A DNA stretch of 64,000 nucleotides, from the NCBI RefSeq assembly GCF_000400715.1, contig NZ_KE007347.1:124001-188000 (forward strand), read 5' to 3'. The stretch comes from Acinetobacter genomosp. 15BJ. GTDB taxonomy: Bacteria; Pseudomonadota; Gammaproteobacteria; Pseudomonadales; Moraxellaceae. The translations under genes were made by a program, and so were the position numbers. Under the pieces are notes generated by a model that was not told the origin of the DNA, made no database searches, and saw nothing but the letters and a program-made list of their open reading frames with translations. This document shows positions 1 through 8,740 of the stretch, in pieces. Positions within the stretch are counted from its first letter, which is position 1; every line of letters begins with the position of its first letter.

Positions 1-905
1 TAGGATAAATGAGCCGTGATTTTTTGCAGAATTTGCAAAATCACATCAAATTCACTTTGTAATGGTGTGCTTTTACGGGTCACTAAAGCCAATGTGCGGC
101 TTGGTGCAGCTTCAATCGCTTTCACATCAATATCTTCATTGAAATGAATCATACTATTTTTAAGCGCGATCTCAGGTAAAAGAGTAAAGCCTAAATCAGA
201 CGATACCATTTCAACCAACGTTGGTAATGAGCTTGCTTTTAAGCGATGATCATTTTTGCGCTCACCAACAGGGCAGGCACTTAAAGCATGGTCACGTAAG
301 CAATGACCTTCCTCAAGCAGCATTAAACGAGATAGATCCAAATCATCTAGAGAATTTGCATTGGCTGCATTGGTATCTTTCTTGTTATACACAAGGAATA
401 AGTGTTCTTTGGCAATTTCAGCAACTTTTAGACTGCGCGTATCAAACGGAAGCGCAAGTACAATCATGTCTAAATTACCATGTTCCAACTTCTCTACAAT
501 CTTCTCACTCTGTGCTTCATGTAAGTGTAGTTGGATCTTTGGCAATTGCTGATGAACTTCATCTAAGAGTTGAGTCAGAATAAAAGGTGCAATGGTTGGA
601 ATAATACCGAGATGTAAATCACCCGTTAATGGTTCACTCATCTCTCGACTTAAACGCATCAGGTCTTGCGCATCGGCAAGCAACACCCGCGCTCGCGCCA
701 CTACTTGCTCACCTAATGGGGTTAAACGGACGTTTTGACGATCACGCTCAACTAAGACGCCACCTAATAAACGCTCCAATTCCATGATGCCACCAGACAG
801 TGTTGACTGGGTAACAAAGGAACGACGCGCTGCTTCAGTAAAATGTAAAGTTTCTGACAACGTAACTAAATATGATAGCTGTCTTAATGAGGGTAATGCA
901 GCCAT
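1..905 (-). CDS. oxyR: OxyR, LysR-type peroxide sensor (3' end cut by window edge)
   Basis: This is the hydrogen-peroxide-responsive LysR-family activator. The ATG at 905-903 follows an AGGA, and about 301 codons are visible before the window ends, close to the usual OxyR length, so only a few residues or the stop codon are missing. The N-terminus has the LysR helix-turn-helix (FTEAARRSFVTQSTLSGGI). The redox pair is present in the sensor domain: EEGHCLRDHALSACPVG has two cysteines nine residues apart, as Cys199 and Cys208 of E. coli OxyR. It starts 6 bases after the stop of the esterase gene and is probably co-transcribed with rubA, rubB and that gene. Identity is secure from the cysteine spacing. 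Confidence 0.95.
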   Translation of the reverse strand, partial: MAALPSLRQLSYLVTLSETLHFTEAARRSFVTQSTLSGGIMELERLLGGVLVERDRQNVRLTPLGEQVVARARVLLADAQDLMRLSREMSEPLTGDLHLGIIPTIAPFILTQLLDEVHQQLPKIQLHLHEAQSEKIVEKLEHGNLDMIVLALPFDTRSLKVAEIAKEHLFLVYNKKDTNAANANSLDDLDLSRLMLLEEGHCLRDHALSACPVGERKNDHRLKASSLPTLVEMVSSDLGFTLLPEIALKNSMIHFNEDIDVKAIEAAPSRTLALVTRKSTPLQSEFDVILQILQKITAHLS

Positions 906-911
906 AGTGTC

Positions 912-1856
912 CTAGTGTGATGATCTAAAGTGGTGAGTAAACAAACCACTAAGTTGCGGAATGAAATGTGCAGGAATATCATGCCCCATTCCTTGAATTA
1001 ATTCAAACTTAGCACCAGAAATTGCTTTTGCAACAGCTTTCCCGTGACTTGGTGGTAACAGGCGATCTTTTGATCCGTGTACAACCAAAGTCGGCTGAGT
1101 AATTGTTTTGTTCAATGGTAACAAAGAACCTGTACATAATATTGCTAAAAATTGTTGAAGTACACCCGCTGGGTAAAAACTACGTCGATATAATTTGCGA
1201 ATGGTTTGAATTGATTCGACTGGATTGACATAACCAGGTGAACCGATAATACGGAACACATTTAAACTATGATTAATAATTGTTTCTTCATCATGCCCTT
1301 CAGGTTTACCTAATAAGCTGAAAAGCTGCTTTGGAAAAGGCGGAGGTAAAAACGGCTGATTATTACTGGTAAATAACAAACCGATTTTTTCTACTTTTTC
1401 TGGATATTTCGCAGCAACAATCTGTGAAATCATTCCGCCCATTGAAGCACCAATAATATAGGCTTTCTCGATACCTAGTTGATCAATCAACATCGCCACA
1501 TCATCGGCCATATCATATAAGGTATAAGGCGCACCTTCATTGCGAAGACCAAACATGAAGCGACTCATCAGTTTCATGGTGTTGAGTCGTTTGCCTTTAT
1601 TGCGAATTTTAGAAGATAAACCGATATCGCGATTATCAAAGCGAACTACACGGAAACCTTGATCGATTAATGCCTTACAGAAGAAATCAGGCCAAAACAG
1701 CATTTGTGCACCTAAACCCATGATCAATAAGATGGTTGGATGCTCAGGATTCCCACCCATTTCAACATGTAGTTCAATGCCATTACCCAAAGTAACTTTG
1801 GTTTCCTGCATAAAAGATGCATATGGTGACACGTTAAATTGGAGGGCACTGTTCAT
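912..1856 (-). CDS. estB: alpha/beta hydrolase (EstB-like esterase)
   Basis: A 314-residue alpha/beta-hydrolase-fold enzyme. The nucleophile elbow is GASMGG (Ser138), with a likely acid at Asp264 (HGSKDRLLPP) and histidine at His292 (GMGHDIP); LIMGLGAQ near residue 44 supplies the oxyanion region. No signal peptide is evident, so it is probably cytoplasmic. It lies between rubB and oxyR; the same order is described for A. baylyi ADP1, where this gene is called estB and encodes an esterase. The physiological substrate cannot be read from the sequence. The start is supported by GGAAAGAAG upstream of the ATG. Confidence 0.88.
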   Translation of the reverse strand: MNSALQFNVSPYASFMQETKVTLGNGIELHVEMGGNPEHPTILLIMGLGAQMLFWPDFFCKALIDQGFRVVRFDNRDIGLSSKIRNKGKRLNTMKLMSRFMFGLRNEGAPYTLYDMADDVAMLIDQLGIEKAYIIGASMGGMISQIVAAKYPEKVEKIGLLFTSNNQPFLPPPFPKQLFSLLGKPEGHDEETIINHSLNVFRIIGSPGYVNPVESIQTIRKLYRRSFYPAGVLQQFLAILCTGSLLPLNKTITQPTLVVHGSKDRLLPPSHGKAVAKAISGAKFELIQGMGHDIPAHFIPQLSGLFTHHFRSSH

Positions 1857-1940
1857 GATCTTCTTTCCAAATTGAATTCTTCTTATTGCATAGAGAGTTT
1901 GGAGGAAATTCTTTTCTCAACAAACTCTCGTATTTAAACC

Positions 1941-3122
1941 TTAAACTTGCGCTGGAATCAAGTCTGGAACCAGCTTGGTGAGCGTTAAACGTTGTTTGCC
2001 TGCAGTTGGGCCTAACAGTACAAAACCTCTCAAGGTTCCTTCACCATCAGCTGCTTTGGCAAGCATACCGTCATCAAACTCTTCAGTTTCCCAGTTTACA
2101 TCCACATTAAGCGGTGCAGGTAAAACCGTCAATGGCGCAGCAGGTGTTTTTACTGCAACTGGCATAGCAGGGTAGTGTACCGCTGTGCTTTGACCACTGA
2201 GCGTTTTTGCTAAAGCACGTGCTTGCTGCATAATTGGCATCACATATGGCAATAAAGTGCCATTCACTTCTGCACAATCACCAACGGCATAGATATCAGC
2301 TTGATTGGTTTCTAAAAGCGTGTTGGTAATAATGCCACGACTGGTTTGAATGTCTGCTGCTTTTGCTAACGAGATATTCGGTTGTAAGCCAATTGCAGAA
2401 AGAACAATATCAGCGACCAGTGTTTTACCATTGGCTAAAGTGACTTCGTAGTCTTCACCATTATTAATTTTTGTTACTTTTTCCACGGTAGTGGAGAGCG
2501 CAAATTTAATGCCTGCTTGTTCTAAATTGGTCTTAAAAGCTTCAGCGACATGGTTTGGTAATAAACGACCAAGTGGCTGAGGGGCTAAGTCAATTACAGT
2601 AACATCATATTGGCTATGCAATAAGTCATTGGCAAATTCACAGCCAATCAGACCTGCACCCAAAATAACCACGCGTTTGTCTTTACGGTTTGCAAGGTTT
2701 TCACGGAAGATACGATAGTCGACCAATGAGTTCACAACATGAATGTCGTCACTGCCATCACCAGCAATCGCTAAGCGGATAGGGTTTGCACCGACAGCCA
2801 ATACTAACTTTGAATAAGGTTGGGTAATGGTTTGCCCATTTTTTTCTAATGTAAGTTCATGGTTTTCGGCATTGATTGCTTTCACCCATGTGTCTGCATC
2901 AATGCGCATATTCAATTGGGTTGCCATCTTTGTCGCATCGCCTAAAGCAATTTGTTCTGGTGCTTTATTCCCTGCAAAGGCATTAGATAATGTTGGTTTT
3001 GCATAATTTACCGCATCATCTGCACAGATCATAACCAGTTCTTGTTCAGGACTTAGTTTACGAAACTCTCGCGCTACGGTGTAACCTGCCATGCCCGATC
3101 CGATGATAACGATAGGATGCAT
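1941..3122 (-). CDS. rubB: rubredoxin-NAD(+) reductase
   Basis: FAD-dependent reductase that passes electrons from NADH to rubredoxin, which feeds alkane hydroxylase in Acinetobacter. The N-terminal FAD motif is IIGSGMAGYTVAREF, the internal NAD-binding motif is VVILGAGLIGCEFANDL, and IYAVGDCAE is the second FAD contact. I start at the ATG at 3122 (protein begins MHPIVIIGSG, 393 residues) because it has a GGAG 7 bases upstream; an in-frame start 11 codons earlier lacks support and is not seen in ADP1 RubB. It lies about 80 bases downstream of rubA in the same operon. No alkane hydroxylase gene is in the window. Confidence 0.95.
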   Translation of the reverse strand: MHPIVIIGSGMAGYTVAREFRKLSPEQELVMICADDAVNYAKPTLSNAFAGNKAPEQIALGDATKMATQLNMRIDADTWVKAINAENHELTLEKNGQTITQPYSKLVLAVGANPIRLAIAGDGSDDIHVVNSLVDYRIFRENLANRKDKRVVILGAGLIGCEFANDLLHSQYDVTVIDLAPQPLGRLLPNHVAEAFKTNLEQAGIKFALSTTVEKVTKINNGEDYEVTLANGKTLVADIVLSAIGLQPNISLAKAADIQTSRGIITNTLLETNQADIYAVGDCAEVNGTLLPYVMPIMQQARALAKTLSGQSTAVHYPAMPVAVKTPAAPLTVLPAPLNVDVNWETEEFDDGMLAKAADGEGTLRGFVLLGPTAGKQRLTLTKLVPDLIPAQV

Positions 3123-3205
3123 TCTATTCTCCAATACTTTCTTATTTAAAAACAAACGATAGCAAAAAAAAGACCATGATCATTGTCACGGCCTTCTCGA
3201 TCTAT

Positions 3206-3370
3206 TTAGATTTCAACCATTTCAAAATCAGCTTTTGAAACGCCGCAATCTGGGCAAGTCCAATCATCTGGGATATCTTCCCATTTGGTCCCTGCTGCAA
3301 TGCCGTCTTGTGGCCAACCTTCTGCTTCGTCGTAAATCCAACCACAAACGATACATTGATATTTTTTCAT
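3206..3370 (-). CDS. rubA: rubredoxin
   Basis: A 54-residue rubredoxin, the small iron protein that carries electrons from RubB to alkane hydroxylase. The single iron is bound by two Cys-x-x-Cys pairs, C6/C9 (QCIVCG) and C39/C42 (TCPDCG). The start at 3370 has GGAG 8 bases upstream and gives the usual length; an in-frame start 10 codons earlier is not needed. First gene of the rubA-rubB-esterase-oxyR operon. Confidence 0.96.
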   Translation of the reverse strand: MKKYQCIVCGWIYDEAEGWPQDGIAAGTKWEDIPDDWTCPDCGVSKADFEMVEI

Positions 3371-3718
3371 GTGACTCTCCAAACTGATAGGTATGTTCAA
3401 GTTGCCTTTCAGTAAAACTATTCCGTAATGTCGCTATGATCGCTGCAATAGGAACTAACTTATGCTAATCGGGAGTTAGATTTTTACGCAGAACGACATT
3501 TAAGTAAAGTAAATGCAAGAGTTTAATCATTTATTCAAAAAGTGATATGGCAATTCTATCTGAAAGTCTTGTTATTTGAGCAATTGCTCTAATTTTTTGT
3601 AAAAATATAACGCGTATACAATTAAAAAAAGCCGAAATGTATAAATATAGTGTGTATAAAAAACAAACATTCAGAATCAAGATATGATGATGAAAACAAT
3701 GATCAAGGAGAATAAAAC
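3371..3718. promoter_or_regulatory. divergent intergenic region between rubA and the SRPBCC gene
   Basis: About 350 AT-rich bases between two divergently transcribed genes, so it should hold both promoters. I see no clear operator or conserved gene. A 100-codon minus-strand reading frame at 3531-3833 runs into the next gene on the opposite strand and has no protein-like features. The only firm signal is the AAGGAG ribosome site just before 3719. Confidence 0.5.
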
Positions 3719-4156
3719 ATGGAAACCTTATCTTATAATATAAAAATTTATGCGACCCCTGAGAAAGTTTGGGAAGTCTTGTGGACCCCAGAAAGTTATC
3801 AGGCATGGACAAAATTCTTTGCCTGCGATTCAACCATGACCACGGATTGGAAAGTAGGTGGTAAAACCTACTTCGGTGATGGTAAAGGCAATGGCATGAT
3901 CTCCACCATTGAAAGTATCGATGAGCCTAAAGAGATTGTTTTTAAGCATCTTGGGATGGTTGAGAACGGCAAGGAGGATCTCGAAAGCGTGGCTGTGAAA
4001 TCTTGGGCAGGTGCTTTGGAAAAATATATGCTGTTTGATTTTAATGGTGAAACACAATTGCATGTAGAGGTGGATATTCAACCAGAACATGTAGAATTTA
4101 TGAATAAAGGCTTTGATCAGGGACTTGCTATGGTGAAGCATTTAGCTGAGAAATAA
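3719..4156 (+). CDS. SRPBCC-domain (AHSA1-like) protein
   Basis: A 145-residue protein of the START/SRPBCC superfamily, which forms a hydrophobic ligand-binding pocket. The N-terminus (IYATPEKVWEVLWTPESYQAWTKFF) is typical of AHSA1/ATPase-activator-like members, followed by a middle GGKTYFGDG and a long C-terminal helix. The ATG follows AAGGAG. It has no partner gene next to it. Ligand and function are unknown. Confidence 0.8.
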   Translation: METLSYNIKIYATPEKVWEVLWTPESYQAWTKFFACDSTMTTDWKVGGKTYFGDGKGNGMISTIESIDEPKEIVFKHLGMVENGKEDLESVAVKSWAGALEKYMLFDFNGETQLHVEVDIQPEHVEFMNKGFDQGLAMVKHLAEK

Positions 4157-4315
4157 GCGACAGCGAATCGATTTTTTAGCGGAAAATTGTTGAGTTATCT
4201 CGATTCAAAAATGGATAAATCTTGATTTTTTTGAATTGTCTGATTGAAACAATACGAAAATGAGTTGTGATCTGCTATTCTATGTCACTTCATTTTTTAC
4301 TTAATCGAGGCAGAG

Positions 4316-5842
4316 ATGACGCAACAAAACGCTCAATCGACTTCTGAACAAACACTTTCCGAAAACGATTTAATCGCACAGCGTCATGCCAAATTAAAGC
4401 AAATCCAAGAGACTGCAAAACAAACGGGTAAGAGCCCGTGGCCAAACACGTTTAAACGTGAGCATTATGCAGCTGATTTGCAAGAACAGTTTAAAGATCA
4501 AGACAAGGCGCAAATTGAAGGCGCTGAAAAAGTTTATGTAAAAGTTGCTGGTCGTGTGATGTTGAACCGTGGATCATTTATGGTGATTCAAGATATGACG
4601 GGTCGTATTCAACTTTATGTTGACCGTAAAGGTTTGCCCGCTGATATTTTAGAAACAATTAAAAGTTTAGACCTTGGCGATATTATCGCTGCTGAAGGTT
4701 ATATTGGCCGTTCGGGTAAAGGTGACTTATATGTACACCTTGAAGGTTTTGAATTACTGACCAAATCACTTCGCCCACTTCCAGATAAATTCCATGGTTT
4801 AACCGATACAGAAGCTAAATATCGTAAACGTTATTTAGATTTGATCGTAAATGAAGAAACACGTAAAACGTTTGAAATTCGTGCCCAAGTGGTTGCTGGA
4901 ATTCGTGCATTCTTGACCAATGAACGCTTCATGGAAGTTGAAACACCAATGATGCATGTCATTCCAGGTGGCGCATCCGCGAAGCCATTCGTAACGCATC
5001 ATAATGCTTTGGACATGGAGCTGTATTTACGCGTTGCACCAGAACTCTATTTAAAACGCCTTGTAGTGGGTGGTTTTGAGCGTGTGTTTGAAATTAACCG
5101 TAACTTCCGTAACGAAGGGGTTTCAACACGTCACAACCCTGAATTCACCATGATCGAGTTCTATCAAGCCTATGCTGATTATAAAGACTTGATGGTATTG
5201 ACTGAAAACATGCTTGAAAAATTGGCAGTTGATATCTTGGGTTCTACCGATGTGCCTTATGGTGAAGAAGTCTATAGCTTCAAAGGTCCATTCAAAAAAA
5301 TCTCAATGTTTGATGCAATTCTTGAGAATAACCCAGACTTTACGCCTGAAAATGTGAATGACCGCGAGTTCTTGGCCAAATTTACCAAAGAAGTTTTAAA
5401 AGAGCAGGTGAAACCTGGTTTTGGTTTAGGTAAATTACAAACCATCGTATTTGAAGAAACCGTAGAAACTAAACTGCGTCAGCCGACGTTCATTACTGAA
5501 TATCCAGCTGAAACGTCACCGCTGGCACGTCGTAATGATGATAATCCACATATTACTGATCGTTTCGAGTTCTTTATCGGTGGTCGTGAGTTGGCAAATG
5601 GTTTCTCTGAGTTAAATGACCCGATTGATCAGGCTGAGCGCTTCCAAGCACAGGTTGCAGAAAAAGATGCAGGTGATGACGAAGCAATGCACTACGATGC
5701 TGACTTTATCGAAGCATTGGAATACGGTTTACCACCGACAGCAGGTCAGGGCATCGGTATCGATCGTTTGGTGATGTTGTTTGCCAATGCAGCAAGTATT
5801 CGTGACGTGTTGTTGTTCCCGCATATGCGCCGTAAAGATTAA
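4316..5842 (+). CDS. lysS: lysyl-tRNA synthetase (class II)
   Basis: Charges tRNA-Lys in the cytoplasm. The 508-residue protein has the N-terminal OB-fold anticodon-binding domain ([19 protein letters not shown]) and the class II catalytic core: motif 1 ending in [17 protein letters not shown] sequence, motif 2 around [20 protein letters not shown], and motif 3 [11 protein letters not shown] near the C-terminus. Length matches bacterial LysS. It stands alone with its own terminator, a hairpin at 5861-5879. Confidence 0.98.
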   Translation: MTQQNAQSTSEQTLSENDLIAQRHAKLKQIQETAKQTGKSPWPNTFKREHYAADLQEQFKDQDKAQIEGAEKVYVKVAGRVMLNRGSFMVIQDMTGRIQLYVDRKGLPADILETIKSLDLGDIIAAEGYIGRSGKGDLYVHLEGFELLTKSLRPLPDKFHGLTDTEAKYRKRYLDLIVNEETRKTFEIRAQVVAGIRAFLTNERFMEVETPMMHVIPGGASAKPFVTHHNALDMELYLRVAPELYLKRLVVGGFERVFEINRNFRNEGVSTRHNPEFTMIEFYQAYADYKDLMVLTENMLEKLAVDILGSTDVPYGEEVYSFKGPFKKISMFDAILENNPDFTPENVNDREFLAKFTKEVLKEQVKPGFGLGKLQTIVFEETVETKLRQPTFITEYPAETSPLARRNDDNPHITDRFEFFIGGRELANGFSELNDPIDQAERFQAQVAEKDAGDDEAMHYDADFIEALEYGLPPTAGQGIGIDRLVMLFANAASIRDVLLFPHMRRKD

Positions 5843-5856
5843 TTTACCGTTCATTC

Positions 5857-5885
5857 AAAAGCCACTTCCATGAAGTGGCTTTTTA
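5857..5885 (+). terminator. Rho-independent terminator of lysS
   Basis: Stem GCCACTTC / GAAGTGGC with a three-base loop, flanked by A and T runs, 18 bases after the lysS stop. Confidence 0.9.
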
Positions 5886-5986
5886 TATTCATGATTAAAA
5901 AAATATAATTATTGCATTTGATGATTGAAAAGAGATCGTAAAAAAACGATCATGTGCACATAAATAAATTTGAGAACAGTTTAGAT

Positions 5987-7426
5987 ATGTTTCTAAAAAA
6001 ATCGCTTTATGTCGCATTATTTGCTTCGCTTTCATCTGTAACATTTGCACAAGGTCTCATCTTAAACGATGCAAATTTACGTACAGATTTAAATTGGCTG
6101 AACCAGCAAGGTGTTATTCAAATTAGTACGTCGACTTGGCCAATGAGTGGCGATGAAATTCAACGTGCTTTATCCCAAGCGAAAGTGAGCAATAATGCTC
6201 AGCAAAAGGTGGTGAATTCAGTTGTTAATGCACTGAAAGCAGATAATGAAACGGTTAAACTTGGTTTACATGCCGGCTCTGATCTTAAAACTGTTCCTCA
6301 AACATTTGGTGACAACCAAAAATCACAATATCAGATCGCTGCTGAGTTTAATGCAGGTGGTGAAAATTGGGATGCGAAACTTCGTGTCAATGGAGAGAAA
6401 GATCCACTGGTTGATAATGGGCATGATGCCAACGTAGAAGGTTCTTATCTTGCTGGTAAGCTTTGGAATCAATGGGTGATCGCAGGTCAGATTCCGACCT
6501 ATTGGGGCCCTGGGCATGATGGAAGTTTGATTCGCGGTGATGCAAGCCGTCCTGTGTATGGTGTTACGGTGCAGCGTGCTGTCCAAAATGCATTTGAGAC
6601 CAAGTGGTTATCTTGGATTGGTCCTTGGCAGTATCAGCTATTTGGAGGTCAGTTAGATGATTATACTTCTATTCCAGATGCAAAACTTGTTGGGATGCGT
6701 TTGACTGCTCAGCCTTTACCTTATTTAGAGTTGGGTGCTTCACGTGTCATGCAATGGGGCGGAAAAGGTCGTCCTGAAAGCCTGAGCTCGTTATGGGATG
6801 CGATTAAAGGTAACGATAATTTCTATAACGATTACGAAGGTGGAAATCAATTAGCAGGCTTTGATGCACGTTTATCTTTACAACCATTATTGAATCAGCC
6901 AATTAGTATCTATAGTCAAATGATTGGTGAGGACGAGGCTGGATATTTACCCGCAAAATGGATGTACCTAGCGGGTGCTGATTTCTCATCGAGCTATAAA
7001 AATATGCCATATCAGCTTTATGCAGAATGGGCAGATACACGTACCAATGGTGAGGTAAAAGGCATTTCTTATACTCACCATATATATAAAGAAGGTTATT
7101 ACCAACATGGTTTTTCATTAGGCCATTCAATTGGTGGTGATAGTCAGATGTATTCAGTTGGTGGTGATATTCGTTTTGATACGATGAATCGTTTAAATGG
7201 GCGTGTAATTTATGCCAAATTGAATCAATCAAATGTGGCTGTTAATACTGCATTCCCAAAAGAAGACAATATAAAAGCGCTTGATTTGACTTGGACACAC
7301 TACTTGAAACCAACAATTCCATTAAAAGTGAATGGTTGGGTCAGTGATTCTGATTTGAATGGCAGTGATGGTGGTGTTTCTGTCGGTGTTGAAATTCCAT
7401 TAGAACGGAAAATGTTCGGTTTCTGA
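5987..7426 (+). CDS. Wzi-family outer-membrane (capsule assembly) protein
   Basis: A 479-residue protein with a signal peptide (FLKKSLYVALFASLSSVTFA, cut before QG) and repeated amphipathic beta strands, fitting the Wzi/capsule-assembly outer-membrane barrel family. The N-terminal LNWLNQQGVIQISTSTWPMS block and GQIPTYWGPGHDGSLIRG resemble that family. Wzi of Klebsiella helps anchor capsule at the surface. No capsule genes are nearby, so the role here is inferred from the family. I chose the ATG at 5987 because the signal peptide starts there; a start 11 codons earlier would spoil it. Confidence 0.82.
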   Translation: MFLKKSLYVALFASLSSVTFAQGLILNDANLRTDLNWLNQQGVIQISTSTWPMSGDEIQRALSQAKVSNNAQQKVVNSVVNALKADNETVKLGLHAGSDLKTVPQTFGDNQKSQYQIAAEFNAGGENWDAKLRVNGEKDPLVDNGHDANVEGSYLAGKLWNQWVIAGQIPTYWGPGHDGSLIRGDASRPVYGVTVQRAVQNAFETKWLSWIGPWQYQLFGGQLDDYTSIPDAKLVGMRLTAQPLPYLELGASRVMQWGGKGRPESLSSLWDAIKGNDNFYNDYEGGNQLAGFDARLSLQPLLNQPISIYSQMIGEDEAGYLPAKWMYLAGADFSSSYKNMPYQLYAEWADTRTNGEVKGISYTHHIYKEGYYQHGFSLGHSIGGDSQMYSVGGDIRFDTMNRLNGRVIYAKLNQSNVAVNTAFPKEDNIKALDLTWTHYLKPTIPLKVNGWVSDSDLNGSDGGVSVGVEIPLERKMFGF

Positions 7427-7443
7427 TAGGTTTTAAATCTTTG

Positions 7444-7473
7444 AAAAAAGGAGCCTTTTGGCTTCTTTTTTTA
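7444..7473 (+). terminator. Rho-independent terminator of the Wzi-like gene
   Basis: Stem AAGGAGCC / GGCTTCTT (one G-U pair) with a TTTT loop, followed by a T run. Confidence 0.8.
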
Positions 7474-7592
7474 TATTTTTTGGTGAGGAATAGGTTGTAT
7501 TGATATTCCATAATCTTATTTTTATATCATAATTTTGCATATTGATATGAAAAAACAAGCTAAAGAACTGGATCTAAATTATTATAATGAAT

Positions 7593-7614
7593 AACCGCTA
7601 TTGAGTGGTTTTTT
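7593..7614 (+). terminator. terminator-like hairpin in the cysD leader
   Basis: Stem AACCGCT / AGTGGTT (one G-U pair), loop ATTG, followed by TTTT. It lies 5 bases after a TATAAT at 7583-7588 and 43 bases before a small ORF. It could be a second terminator, an attenuator, or a 5' stabilising hairpin of the cys transcript; the sequence does not decide. Confidence 0.4.
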
Positions 7615-7657
7615 GCCACCAGTAAGAATCTCGATATCATGAAAAATTGGAGTTGTT

Positions 7658-7756
7658 ATGGCACTCGTTCCTCCACACAGTCTTCAAAGTGGTGGTGTAA
7701 TACCGCTTATAGATTTTATGGATAGCATGGATAAGGAGGAAATTGTACATGACTGA
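7658..7756 (+). CDS. 32-residue small ORF coupled to cysD
   Basis: An ATG with TTGGAG 5-6 bases upstream opens a 32-codon frame (begins [10 protein letters not shown]) whose TGA at 7754-7756 overlaps the cysD start by 8 bases. It is too short for usual gene callers. The first seven residues resemble the N-terminus of monomeric ATP sulfurylase (Sat), an unrelated enzyme for the same reaction, but the rest does not visibly continue like one. The good ribosome site and stop-start overlap suggest it is translated, perhaps as a leader for cysDN. Function unknown. Confidence 0.45.
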   Translation: MALVPPHSLQSGGVIPLIDFMDSMDKEEIVHD

Positions 7757-8657
7757 AAATAGATTAACCCACCTCAAGCAACTTGAGGCAGAAAGTATTC
7801 ATATTATTCGTGAAGTTGCAGCTGAATTTGAAAACCCTGTGATGCTTTACTCGATTGGTAAAGACTCGGCAGTGATGTTGCATTTGGCATTAAAAGCATT
7901 CTATCCAGCGAAACTCCCATTCCCACTACTGCATGTAGATACGGGTTGGAAGTTTAAAGACATGATTGCTTTTCGGGACAACATGGCAAAAACGCATGGC
8001 TTCGATCTGATCGTGCATCAAAATGTAGAAGGTCGTGAAGCGGGGATTAACCCGTTTGATCACGGCAGTTCAAAATATACTGACATCATGAAAACCCAAG
8101 GTTTAAAACAAGCCTTGGATAAGTATCAGTTTGATGCTGCTTTTGGTGGTGCGCGCCGTGATGAAGAAAAATCTCGTGCCAAAGAGCGCGTGTATTCATT
8201 CCGTGATAATAAACATCGTTGGGATCCTAAAAACCAACGTCCAGAACTTTGGAACCTTTACAACGGTAAAGTGAACAAAGGCGAAAGTATTCGTGTATTC
8301 CCATTGTCTAACTGGACTGAGTTAGATATCTGGCAATATATCTATTTGGAAAATATTCAACTCGTTCCTCTTTATTTCTCTGCAGTTCGACCTGTGGTTG
8401 AACGTAGTGGTACGTTAATCATGGTCGATGATGAACGTATGCGCTTAAAAGAAGGTGAAGTTCCACAAATGAAATCGGTACGTTTCCGTACACTTGGTTG
8501 CTACCCGTTAACTGGCGCAGTTGAGTCTGAAGCAGATACCTTGCCTGAAATTATCCAAGAAATGCTTTTAGCAACCAGCTCAGAGCGTCAAGGTCGTATG
8601 ATTGACCATGATGAGGCTGGCTCGATGGAAAAGAAAAAGCAAGAAGGTTATTTCTAA
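7749..8657 (+). CDS. cysD: sulfate adenylyltransferase subunit 2
   Basis: Small catalytic subunit of heterodimeric ATP sulfurylase, which makes adenosine phosphosulfate from sulfate and ATP with CysN as GTPase partner. The 302-residue protein has the PP-loop motif [10 protein letters not shown] near residue 38 and the family C-terminus. The ATG at 7749 has a near-perfect AAGGAGGA 8 bases upstream, so an in-frame TTG two codons earlier is rejected. The AAGGAGGA lies inside the preceding small ORF, which would couple their translation. cysN follows after 83 bases. Confidence 0.97.
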   Translation: MTENRLTHLKQLEAESIHIIREVAAEFENPVMLYSIGKDSAVMLHLALKAFYPAKLPFPLLHVDTGWKFKDMIAFRDNMAKTHGFDLIVHQNVEGREAGINPFDHGSSKYTDIMKTQGLKQALDKYQFDAAFGGARRDEEKSRAKERVYSFRDNKHRWDPKNQRPELWNLYNGKVNKGESIRVFPLSNWTELDIWQYIYLENIQLVPLYFSAVRPVVERSGTLIMVDDERMRLKEGEVPQMKSVRFRTLGCYPLTGAVESEADTLPEIIQEMLLATSSERQGRMIDHDEAGSMEKKKQEGYF

Positions 8658-8740
8658 TTTCCTTAAGCAAGTCCCTCTTTTTAAAGAGGGATTTAGGGAG
8701 ATTAAGACCGATTTCTAAAGAATATGTGGAGTTTTGAGCA

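Noticed and set aside
221..583. 120-codon plus-strand frame at the left edge
   Set aside because: It lies wholly inside oxyR on the opposite strand, whose domains and cysteine pair are clear.
3531..3833. 100-codon minus-strand frame between rubA and the SRPBCC gene
   Set aside because: Low-complexity, no ribosome site, and overlaps the opposite-strand SRPBCC gene.
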